DNA from: Petrolisthes cinctipes
Lineage: Eukaryota > Arthropoda > Malacostraca > Decapoda > Porcellanidae
Assembly (NCBI GenBank): GCA_033782935.1
Contig: JAWQEG010000416.1
Coordinates: 186,001-250,000, forward strand
Length of the DNA stretch: 64,000 nt
Reading direction: 5' to 3'
Both the position numbers and the translations under genes were made by a program. Under the pieces are notes generated by a model, which saw only the letters and a list, made by a program, of their open reading frames with translations, ran no database searches and had not been told where the DNA came from. Below, in pieces: positions 13,701 through 24,117 of this stretch. Each line of letters opens with the position of its first letter. Position 1 is the first letter of the stretch.

Positions 13701-16700
13701 CCTAAAATATCGATATTGAGCATGATTTGGGCCTGTATTTTGAAAACACTCTAGCCCTGAGTAGGCATGTACAGATCGCTTCTGGGACCCAAAAATATCG
13801 AATTTTCGGGTGTTTTGGGGTTGAATTTGGGATATAAACGGTTGCAGAAGATACATACACATATTGACTTTGGGCACCTAAAATATCGATTTTCAGCATG
13901 TTTTGGGCCTGTATCTGAATAGGCATGTACAGATCGCTTCTGGGACCGAAAAATATCGAATTTTCGGGTGTTTTGGGCTTGAATTTGATATATCGACTCT
14001 AGGCACTTAAAATATCGATTTTAGCATGTTTTGGGTCTATATTTTGAAAATGTTCTAGCACTGAGTAGGCATGTACAGATCGCTTCTGGGAACCCAAAAT
14101 ATCATATTTTCAGGTGTTTTGAGGTTGAATTTGGGATATAAACGAGTGCAGAAGATGCATACACATATCGACTTTTGGGCACCTAAAAGATCGATTTTCA
14201 GTATGTTTTGAGCGTGTATATTAAAAATACTCTAACACGGAGTAGGCATGTACAGATCGCTTCTGGGACCCCAAAATATCGAATTTTCGGGTGTTTTGGA
14301 CATGAATTTGAGATATCGACTTTGGGCACCTAAAATATCGATTTTTAGCATGTTTTATGCCTGTATTTTGAAAATATTCTAGCACTGCGTAGGCATGTAC
14401 AGATCGCTTCTGGGACCCCCAAATATCGAATTTTCGGGTGTTTTGAGCCTGAATTTGAGATATAAACGGGTGCAGAAGATGCATGCACATATCGACTTTT
14501 GGGCACCTAAAATATCGATTTTGAGCATGTTTTGGGTCTTTATCTTGAAAACATTCTAACTAGGAGTAGGCATGTACAGATCGCTTCTGGGACTGATAAA
14601 TATCGAATTTTCGGGTGTTTTGTGGTTGAATTTGAGATATAAACGGGTACCTAAGATGCATGCAGATATTGACATTGGACACTTAAAATATCGATTTTGT
14701 GCATGTTTTGGGTCTATAATTTGAAAATATTCTAGCACTGAGTAGGCATGTACAGATCGCTTCTGGGACCCCAAAATATCGAATTTTCGGGTGTTTTGAG
14801 CCTGAATTTGAGATATAAACGGGTACAGAAGATGTATGCACATATCGACTTTGAACACTTAAAATATCGATTTTTAGCATGTTTTGAGCCTATATTTTGA
14901 AAACATTCTAACTAGTAGTAGGCATGTACATATCGCTTCTAGGACCCAAAAATACCGAATTTTCGAGTGTTTTGAGCCTGAATTTAAGATATAAACGGGT
15001 ACAAAAGTACGACTTTGGACACTAAAAATATCGATTTTTAGCATGTTTTGAGCCTATATTTAAAAAAAAATTCTAGCACTGAGTAGGCATGTACAGATCG
15101 CTTCGGGGACCCAAAAATATCGAATTTTAGGGTGTTTTGAGGTTGAATTTGAGATACAAACGGGTACAGAAGATGCAGGCACATATCGACTTTTGGGCAC
15201 CTAAAATATCGATTTTTAAGTATGTTTTGGGTCTGTATCTTGAAAACATTCTAACTAGGAGTAGGCATGTACTGATCGCTTCTAGGACCCCGAAATACCG
15301 AATTTTCGGGTGTTTTGATCCTGAATTTGAGATATAAACGGGTACAGAAGATGCATGCACATATCGACTTTGGACACTTAGAATATCGATTTTTAGCATG
15401 TTTTGAGCCAATATTTTGAAAATACTCTAACACGGAGTAAGCATGTATATATCGCTTCTGGGACTCCAAAATATCGAATTTTCGGGTGTTTTGAGGCTGA
15501 ATTTGCGATGAAAACGGGTGCAGAAGATGCATACACATATAGACTTTGGACACCTAAAAGATCGATTTTTAGCATGTTTTGCGCCTGTATTCAGAAAATT
15601 CTCTAACACTGGGTAGGCATGTACAGATCGCATCTGCGACCCTACAATATCGAATTTTCAGGTGTTTTGAGGTTGAAATTGGGATATAAACGAGTGCAGA
15701 AGATGCTTACACATATTAACTTTCGTCACCTAAAATATCGATTTTCAACATGTTTTGGGCCTGTATTTTGAAAATACTCTAACACGGAGTAGGCATGTAC
15801 AGATCGCTTCTAGGACCCAAAAATACCGAATTTTCGGGTGTTTTGAGCCTGAATTTGTGATATAAACGGGGACAGAAGATCTATGCACATATTGACTTTG
15901 GGCACCTAAAAGATCGATTTTTAGCATGTTTTGGGCCTGTATTCAGAAAATTCTATAACACGGGGTAGGCATGTACAGATCGCTTCTGGGACCCCAAAAT
16001 ATCGAATTTTCGGGTGTTTTGGGCCTAAATTTGAGATATCGACTTTGGGCACCTCAAATATAGATTTTTAGCACGTTTTGGGCCTATATTTTGAAAATAT
16101 TCTAGCACTGAGTAGGCATGTACAGATTGCTTCTGGGACCCCAAAATATTGATTTTTCGGGTGTTTTGAGCCTGAATTTGAGATGTAAATGGGTACTGAA
16201 GATGCATGCACATATCAACTTTTGGACACCTAAAATATCGATTTTGAGCATGTTTTGGGTCTGTATCTTGAAAACATTATAATTAGGAGTAGGCATGTAC
16301 AGATCGCTTCTAGGACCCAAAAATACCGATCTTTCGGGTGTTTTGAGCATGAATTTGAGATATAAACAGGTACAGAAGATGCATGCACATATCGACTTTG
16401 GACACTTAAAATATCGATTTTTAACATGTTTTGAGCCTATATTTTGAAAACATTCTAGCACTGAGTAGACATGTACAGATCGCTTCTGGGACCCCAAAGT
16501 ATTAAATTTTCGGGTGTTTTCAGCCTTAATTTGAGATATAAACGGGTACAGAAGATGCATACACATATTGACTTTGGGCACCTAAAATATCGATTTTCAG
16601 CATGTTTTGGGCCTGTATTTTGAAAATACGCTAACATGGAGTAGGCATGTACAGATCGCTTCTGGGACCACAAAAATATCGAATTTTCGGGTGTTTTGGG

Positions 16701-17658
16701 CCTGAATTTGAGATATCGACCTTAGGCACCTATAATATCGATTTTTAGCATGTTTTGGGCCTATATTTTGGAAATATTCTAGCACTGAGTAGGCATGTAC
16801 AGATCGCTTCTGGGACCCCAAAATATCGAATTTTCGGGTGTTTTGAACCTGAATTTGAGATATAAACGGGTACAGAAGATGCATGCACGTATTGACTTTG
16901 GGCACCTAAAATATCGATTTTAAGTATGTTTTGGGGATGAATTAAAAAAAAAACTCTAACACGGATTTGGCATGTACATATCGCTTCTGGGACCCCAAAA
17001 TATCGAATTTTCGGGTGTTTTGAGGATAAATTTGGGATATAAACGGGTGCAAAAGATGCATACACATATTGAGTTTGGGCACCTAAAATATCTATTTTCA
17101 GCATGTTTTGGGCATGTATCTGAGTAGGCATGTACAGATCGCTTCTGGGGCCCCAAAATATCGAATTTTCGGGTGTTTGGAGCCTTAATTTGAGATATAG
17201 ACGGGTACACAAGATGCATGTACATATTGACTTTGGGCAAATATAAGATCGATTTTCAGCATGTTTTGGGCCTGTATTTTGAAAATACTCTAACACGGAG
17301 TAGGCATGTACAGATCGCTTCTGGGACTTCAAAATATCGAATTTTCGGGTGTTTGAAGCCTGAATTTGAGATATAAACGGGTACCGAAGATGCATGCACA
17401 TATCGACTTTTGGGTAACTAAAAGATCGATTTTGAGCATGTTTTAGGTCTGTATCTAGAAAACATTCTAACTAGGAGTAAGCATGTACAGATCGCTTCCA
17501 GGACCCAAAAATACCGAATTTTCGGGTGTTTTGAGCCTGAATTTGAGATATAAACGGGTACAGAAGATGCATGCACATATCGACTTTGGACACTTAAAAT
17601 ATCGATTTTTTATCATGTTTTTAGCCTATATTTTGAAAACATTCTAGCACTGAGTAGG
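13701..17658 (+). repeat. Mixed 176-, 158- and 147-bp monomers
   Basis: The end-block type changes here from GCAAGGAGTAGG to CTAACTAGGAGTAGG. The first 158-bp monomer appears near 13,911, and 147-bp junctions appear near 13,988, 14,313, 16,033 and 16,712. A further 158-bp monomer is near 17,116. One monomer near 15,000 has a private loss of about 12 bp, reading ACAAAAGTACGAC. Neighbouring monomers differ more than in the 18-30 kb block, and no long duplication was found by eye. Confidence 0.82.
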
Positions 17659-18098
17659 CACGTAAAGATCGCTTCTAGAACCAAAAATATCGAATTTTCA
17701 GGTGTTTTGGGCCTGAATTTGAGATATCGACTTTGGGCACCTAAAATATCGATTTTTAGCATGTTTTGGACCTATATTTTGAAAATATTCTAGCACTGAG
17801 TAGGCATGTACAGATCGCTTCTGGGACCCTAAAATATCAAATTTTCGGGTGTTTTGCGCCTGAATTTGAGATATCAACTTTGGGCACCTGAAATATCGAT
17901 TTTTAACATGTTTTGGGCCTATGTTTTGAAAATATTTTAGCAATGAGTAGGTATGTACAGATCGCTTCTGGGACCCCAAAATATCGAATTTTCGGGTGTT
18001 TTGGGCCTTAATTTGAGATATCGACTTTGGGCACGTAAAATATCGATTTTTAGCATGTTGTGGGCCTGTATTTTGAAAATACTCTAACACAAAGTAGG
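17659..18098 (+). repeat. Run of three consecutive 147-bp-class monomers
   Basis: Three short monomers in a row (146, 147 and 147 bp; the first has a one-base loss in the TCTAGAACCAAAAATATCG stretch). The run matches the one starting at 23,151 but lacks one 294-bp dimer of it: the offset changes from 5,492 bp at its start to 5,786 bp downstream, a difference of exactly 294. Confidence 0.85.
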
Positions 18099-18331
18099 CA
18101 TGTACAGATCGTTTCTGTTACCCCAAAATATGGAATTTTCGGGTGTTTTGAGCCTAAATTTGAGATATAAACGGGTACAGAAAATGCATGCACATATCGA
18201 CTTTTGGGCACCTAAAAGATCGATTTTCTGTAGGTTTTGGGCCTGTATTTTGAAAATACTCGAACACGGAGTAGAAATGTACAGATCACTTCTTGGACAC
18301 CATAATATCGAATTTTCGGGTGTTTTGGGAC
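18099..18331 (+). repeat. Weaker upstream extension of the 5.8-kb duplication
   Basis: Aligns with 23,885-24,117 at offset 5,786 bp but with clearly more differences than the segment that follows, for example CTGTAGGTTTTGG against CAGTATGTTTTGG. It may be an older part of the same duplicated unit, or may have been altered by later exchange. Confidence 0.75.
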
Positions 18332-20771
18332 TGAATTTGAGATATCAACTTTAGGCACCTAAAATATCGATATTTAGCTTGTTTTGGACCTATAATTTAA
18401 AAATATTTTAGCAATGAGTAGGTATGTACAGATCGCTTCTGTGACCCCAAAATAATGAATGTTCGGGTGTTTTGAGCCTGAATTTGAGATATAAACGGGT
18501 ACAGAAGATGCATGCACATATTGACTTTGGGCACCTAAAATATCGATTATCAGCATGTTTTGGGCCTGTATTTTTAAAATACTCTAACACGGAGTAGGCA
18601 TTTACAGATCGCTTCAAGTACCCCAAAATATCGAATTTTCGGGAGATTTGAGCCTGAATTTGAGATATTAACGGGTACTGAAGATGCATGCACATATTGA
18701 CTTTGGGCACCTAAAATATCGATTTACAGTATGTTTTCGGCCTGTATTTTGAAAATACTCTAACACGGAGTAGGCATGTACAGATCGCTTCTGGGACCCC
18801 AAATATCGAATTTTCTGGTGTTTTGGGCCTTTATTTGAGTTATCAACTTTGGGCACTTAAAATATTTTGTTTTAGCATGTTTTGGGCCTGTATTTTGAAA
18901 ATACTCTAACACGAAGTAGGCATGTACAGATCGCTTCTGGGACCCCGAAATATCGAATTTTCAAGTGTTTTGAGCCTGAATTTGAGATATAAACGGGTAC
19001 TGAAGATGCATGCAAATATCGACTTTTGGGCACCGAAAATATCGATTTTTAGCATGTTTTGGGTCTGTATCTTGAAAACATTATAACTAGGAGTAGTCAT
19101 GTACAGATCGCTTCTAGGACCAAAAAATACCGAGTTTTCGGGTGTTTTGACCCTCAATTTGAGATATAAACGGGTACAGAAGATGCATGCACATATCGAC
19201 TTTGGACACTTAAAATATCGATTTTTAGCATGTTTTGAGCCTATGTTTTGAAAACACTCTAGCACTGAGTAGGCATGTACAAATCGCTTCTGGGACCACA
19301 AAATATCGAATTTTCGGGTGTTTGGAGCCTGAATTTGAGATATAAACGGGTACACAAGATGCATGCACATATCGACTTTTGGGCACTTAAAAGATCGATT
19401 TTCAGCATGTTTTGGGCCTGTACTTTGAAAATACTCTAACACATAGTAGGCATGTACAGATAGCTTCTGGGACCCAAAATATCGAATTTTCGTATGTTTT
19501 GAGCCTGAATTTGAGATATCGACTTAGGGCACCTAAAATATCAATTTTTAGCACGTTTTGGGCCTATATTTTGAAAATATTCTAGGACTGAGTAGGCATG
19601 TACAGATCGCTTCTGGGACCCCAAAATATCGAATTTTCGGGTGTTTTGAGCCTAAATTTTAAATATAAACGGGTACATAAGATGCATGCACATATTGACT
19701 TTGGGCACCTAAAAGATCGATTTTCAGCATGTTTTGGGCCTATATTTTGAAAATACTCTAACACGGAGTAGGCATGTACAAATCGCTTCTGGGACCCCAA
19801 AATATCGAATTTTCGGGTGTTTTGGACCTGAATTTGAGATATCGATTTTAGGCACTTAAAATATCGATATTTAGCGTGTTTTGGACCTATATTTTGAAAA
19901 TATTCTAGCACTGAGTAGGCATGTACAGATCGCTTCTGGTACCCAAAAATATCGAATTTTCGGGTGTTTTGAGCCTGAATTTGAGATATAAACGGGTACA
20001 GAAGATGCATGCACATATTGACTTTGGGCACCTAAAATATCGATTTTCAGCATGTTTTGGGCCTGTATTTTGAAAATACTCTAACACGGAGTAGGCATGT
20101 CCAGATCGCTTCAGGGACCCCAAAATATCGAATTTTCGGGTGTTTTGAGCCTGAATTTGAGATATAAACGGGTACTGAAGATGCATGCACATATCGACTA
20201 TTGGGCACCGAAAATATCGATTTTTAGCATGTTTTGAGCCCATATTTTGAAAACATTCTAGCACTGAGTAGGCTCGTACAGATCGCTTCAAGAACCAAAA
20301 ATATCGAATTTTCGGGTGTTTTGGGCCTGAATTTGAGATATAAACGGGTACAGAAGATGCATGCACATATTGACTTTGGGCACCTAAAATATCGATTTTT
20401 AGCATGTTTTGGGCCTGTATTTTGAAAATACTCTAATACGGAGTAGGCATGAACAGATCGCTTCTAGTACCCCAAAATATCGAATTTTCGGGTGTTTTGG
20501 GCCTTAATTTGATATATCGACTTTGGGCACCTAAAATATTTTTTTTTAGCATGTTTTGGGCTTGTATTTTGAAAATACTCTAACACGAAGTAGGCATGTA
20601 CAGATCGCTTCTGGGACCTCAAAATATCGAATATTCGGGTGTTTTGAGCCTAAATTTGAGATATAAACGGGTATAGAAGATGCATACACATATCGACTTT
20701 TGTGCACTTAAAAGATCGATTTTCAGTAAGTTTTCGGCCTGTATTTTGAAAATACTCTAACACGGAGTAAG

Positions 20772-20859
20772 CATGTACAGATCGCTTCTGGGACACCAAA
20801 ATATCGAATTTTCGGGTGTTTTGAGCCTGAATTTGAGATATAAACGGGTACAGAAGATG
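20772..20859 (+). repeat. Half-unit A (88 bp) of the 176-bp monomer
   Basis: This half starts CATGTACAGATCGC and ends GGGTACAGAAGATG. Aligned without gaps to half-unit B directly downstream, the majority forms agree at about 59 of 88 positions. The strongest block is TATCGAATTT against TATCGATTTT, and the weakest is the last 18 bp (about 8 of 18). A/T tracts are centred near positions 28, 38, 49 and 61. The last 18 bp of this half are lost in the 147-bp monomer class. Confidence 0.85.
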
Positions 20860-20947
20860 CATGCACATATTGACTTTGGGCACCTAAAATATCGATTTTC
20901 AGCATGTTTTGGGCTTGTATTTTGAAAATACTCTAACACGGAGTAGG
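20860..20947 (+). repeat. Half-unit B (88 bp) of the 176-bp monomer
   Basis: This half starts CATGCACATATTGAC (usually ATCGAC in other copies) and ends AACACGGAGTAGG. It shares the order of motifs with half A: CATGNACA, ATCG, TTNTGGG, AAAATATCGA, ATGTTTTG or GTGTTTTG, GGCCTG, then an AT-rich block and an ACGG-containing end. The end block is the most variable part of the whole family. It exists as CTCTAACACGGAGTAGG, TTCTAGCACTGAGTAGG, TTCTAACTAGGAGTAGG and TTCTAGCAAGAAGTAGG types, which define regional subfamilies. Confidence 0.85.
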
Positions 20948-23150
20948 CATGTCCAGATCGCTTCAGGGACCCCAAAATATCGAATTTTCGGGTGTTTTGA
21001 GCCTGAATTTGAGATATAAACGGGTACTGAAGATGCATGCACATATCGACTTTTGGGCACCGAAAATATCGATTTTGAGCATATTTTGGGTCTGTATCTA
21101 GAAAACATTCTAACTAGGAGTAGGCATGTACAGATCGCTTCCAGGACCCAAAAATACCGAGTTTTCGGGTGTTTTGAGCCTGAATTTGAGATATAAACAG
21201 GTACAGAAGATGCATGCACATATCGACTTTGGACACTTAAAATATCGATTTTTAGCATGTTTTGAGCCCATATTTTGAAAACATTCTAGCACTGAGTAGG
21301 CTCGTACAGATCGCTTCAAGTACCTAAAATATCGAATTTTCGGGTGTTTTGGGCCTGAATTTGAGATATAAACGGGTACAGAAGATGCATGCACATATTG
21401 ACTTTGGGCACCTAAAATATCGATTTTCAGCATGTTTTGGGCCTGTATTTTGAAAATACTCTAACACGGAGTAGGCATGTCCAGATCGCTTCAGGGACCC
21501 CAAAATGTCGAATTTTCGGGTGTTTTGAGCCTGAATTTGAGATATAAACGGGTACACAAGATGCATGTACATATTGACTTTGGGCACCTAAAATATCGAT
21601 TTTCAGCATGTTATGGGCCTGTATTTTGAAAATCCTCTAACACGAAGTAGGCATGTACAGTTTGCTTCTGGGACCCCAAAATATCGAATTTTCGGGTGTT
21701 TTGAGCCTAAATTTGAGATATAAACGGGTACAGAAGATGCATGCACTTATCGACTTTTGGGCACCTAAAAGATCGATTTTCAGTATATTTGGGCCTGTAT
21801 TTTGAAAATACTCTAACACGGAGTGGGCATGTACAGATCGCTTCTGGGACCCCAAAATATCGAATTTTTGGGTGTTTTGGGCCTGAATTTGAGATATCGA
21901 CTTTAGGCACCTAAAATATTGATATTTAGCATGTTTTGGACCTATATTTTGAAAATATTCTAGCACTGAGTAGGCATGTACAGATCGCTTCTGGGACCCA
22001 AAAATATCACATTTTCGGGTGTTTTGAGACTGAATTTGAGATATAAACGGGTACAGAAGATGCATGCACATATTGACTTTGGGCACCTAAAATATCGATT
22101 TTTAGCATGTTTTGGGCCTGTATTTTGAAAATACTCTAACACGGAGTAGGCATGTACAGATCGCTTCTAGGACCCCAAAATATCGAATTTTTGGGTGTTT
22201 TGGGCCTTAATTTGAGATATCGACTTTGGGCACCTAAAATATTTTTTTGTAGCATGTTTTGGGCTTGTATTTTTAAAATACCCTAACAATAAGTAGGCAT
22301 GTACAGATCGCTTCTGGGACCCCAAAATATCGAATTTTCGGGTGTTTTGAGCCTAAATTTGAGATATAAACGGGTATAGAAGATGCATACACATATCGAC
22401 TTTTGGGCACTTAAAAGATCGATTTTCAGTATGTTTTCGGCCTGTATTTTGAAAATACTCTAACACGGAGTAGGCATGTACAGATCGCTTCTGGGACACC
22501 AAAATATCGAATTTTCGGGTGTTTTGGGCCTAAATTTGAGATATCGATTTTAGGCACTTAAAATATCGATATTTAGCATGTTTTGGACCTATATTTTGAA
22601 AATAATCTAGCACTGAGTAGGCATGTACAGATCGCTTCTGGTACCCAAAAATATCGAATTTTCGGGTGTTTTGAGCCTGAATTTGAGATATAAACGGGTA
22701 CAGAAGATGCATGCACATATTGACTTTGGGCACCTAAAATATCGATTTTCAGCATGTTTTTAGCCTGTATTTTGAAAATACTCTAACACGGAGTAGGCAT
22801 GTCCAGATCGCTTCAGGGACCCCAAAATATCGAATTTTCGGGTGTTTTGAGCCTGAATTTGAGATATAAACGGGTACTGAAGATGCATGCACATATCGAC
22901 TTTTGGGCACCGAAAATATCGATTTTGAGCATGTTTTGGGTCTGTATCTAGAAAACATTCTAACTAGGAGTAGGCATGTACAGATCGCTTCTATGACCCA
23001 AAAATACCGAATTTTCGGGTGTTTTGAGCCTGAATTTGAGATATAAACAGGTACAGAAGATGCATGCACATATCGAATTTGGACACTTAAAATATCGATT
23101 TTGAGCATGTTTTGAGCCTATATTTTGAAAACATTCTAGCACTGAGTAGG

Positions 23151-23884
23151 CACGTACAGATCGCTTCTAGAACCAAAAATATCGAATTTTCGGGTGTTTT
23201 GGCCCTGAATTTGATATATCGACTTTTGGCACCTAAAATATCGATTTTTAGCATGTTTTGGACCTATATTTTGAAAATATTCTAGCACTGAGTAGGCATG
23301 TACAGATCGCTTCTGGGACCCAAAAATATCAAATTTTCGGGTGTTTTGAGCCTGAATTTGAGATATCAACTTTGGGCACCTGAAATATCGATTTTTAACA
23401 TGTTTTGGGCCTATGTTTTGAAAATATTTTAGCAATGAGTAGGTATGTACAGATCGCTTCTGGGACCCCAAAATATCGAATTTTCGGGTGTTTTGGGCCT
23501 TAATTTGAGATATCGACTTTGGGCACCTAAAATATCGATTTTTAGCATGTTTTGGGCCTGTATTTTGAAAATACTCTAACACGAAGTAGGCATGTACAGA
23601 TCGCTTCTGGGACCCCAAAATATCAAATTTTCGGGTGTTTTGAGCCTGAATTTGAGATATCAACTTTGGGCACCTGAAATATCGATTTTTAACATGTTTT
23701 GGGCCTATGTTTTGAAAATATTTTAGCAATGAGTAGGTATGTACAGATCGCTTCTGGGACCCCAAAATATCGAATTTTCGGGTGTCTTGGGCCTTAATTT
23801 GAGATATCGACTTTGAGCACCTAAAATATCGATTTTTAGCATGTTTTGGGCCTGTATTTTGAAAATACTCTAACACGAAGTAGG
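23151..23884 (+). repeat. Run of five consecutive 147-bp-class monomers
   Basis: Deletion junctions lie at 23,215, 23,362, 23,509, 23,656 and 23,803, spaced exactly 147 bp. Alternate monomers share variants (ATCAAATTTTCGGG with AACATGTTTTGGGCCTATG, then GGCCTTAATTTG with ACGAAGTAGG), so the run is built of 294-bp dimers. Because 147 is a multiple of three, a reverse-strand frame stays open for 258 codons (23,136-23,912) with a 49-residue period. Confidence 0.92.
23297..23443 (+). repeat. Representative 147-bp monomer (29-bp deletion class)
   Basis: This copy lacks the 29 bp between the ATAT of GAGATATAAAC and the ATAT of CACATATCGAC, leaving GAGATATCAAC or GAGATATCGAC at the junction. The deletion removes the last 18 bp of half A and the first 11 bp of half B. 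More than fifty copies with the same breakpoint occur from about 13.98 to 56.4 kb, plus one near 2,421; none was seen between about 2.6 and 13.9 kb or after 57 kb. Most carry the linked variant TTTTGGGCCT instead of TTTTGAGCCT in half A, which supports one origin and later spread. Confidence 0.9.
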
Positions 23885-24117
23885 CATGTACAGATCGCTT
23901 CTGGGACCCCAAAATATGGAATTTTCGGGTGTTTTGAGCCTAAACTTGAGATATAAACTGGTACAGAAAATGCATGCACATATCGACTTTTGGGCACCTA
24001 AAAGATCGATTTTCAGTATGTTTTGGGCCTGTATTTTGAAAATACTCTAACACGGAGTAGGCATGTACAGATCGCTTCTTGGACCCCAAAAGATCGAATT
24101 TTCGGGTGTTTTGGGCT

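Larger units (their letters stand above)
20772..20947 (+). repeat. Representative full-length 176-bp monomer
   Basis: This copy is exactly 176 bp from one CATG to the next and is close to the majority sequence of the window. It carries three close palindromic or dyad motifs: TGTACA near the start, CGAATTTTCG in the first half, and TGCATGCA just around the midpoint. It has seven CpG positions in consensus form. The chosen start is arbitrary, since a tandem repeat has no natural origin, but this phase shows the internal 88+88 structure most clearly. Confidence 0.95.
18332..24117 (+). repeat. Large tandem duplication, first copy (5,786 bp)
   Basis: This unit is followed directly by a second copy at 24,118-29,726. 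Three collinear segments match: 18,332-19,824 at offset 5,786; 19,827-20,801 at offset 6,265; and 21,499 onward at offset 5,561. I noted only about five base differences in the first segment. The stretch 20,802-21,505 (704 bp, exactly four 176-bp monomers) has no counterpart in copy 2. The unit mixes 176- and 147-bp monomers. Confidence 0.88.

Noticed and set aside
20541..20560. Nine-T run (also near 26,813 and a related T run near 25,806), a possible terminator or poly-A tail of a retroelement
   Set aside because: It lies inside a monomer as a variant of AAAATATCGATTTTTAGC, with no hairpin, target-site duplication or foreign sequence beside it.
20836..20846. TATAAA in every full-length monomer, a possible TATA box
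   Set aside because: It is part of an AT-rich consensus with no transcription start, downstream gene or other promoter motif. Satellite transcription cannot be judged from sequence alone.
20835..20855. CENP-B-box-like match: TTGAGATATAAACGGGT fits 7 of the 9 essential positions of NTTCGNNNNANNCGGGN
   Set aside because: A 7-of-9 match is expected about 0.5 times by chance in a 176-bp unit counting both strands, and two of the essential TTCG positions are wrong. The 147-bp class loses the CGGG part. Worth a binding test only if a CENP-B-like protein is known in the organism.
20856..20866. Palindrome TGCATGCA, resembling the plant RY element (CATGCA)
   Set aside because: A short palindrome carried passively in each monomer, with no gene nearby to regulate. 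It may matter only as a deletion-prone site.
23136..23912. 258-codon reverse-strand open frame (also at 28,697-29,473), and other long frames such as 16,745-17,401, 394-1,041 and 34,525-35,151
   Set aside because: All are translations of the satellite itself, with a period set by monomer length. Frames shift wherever the monomer length is not a multiple of three, and the same peptides appear in several frames. No start context, domain or codon pattern supports a gene.
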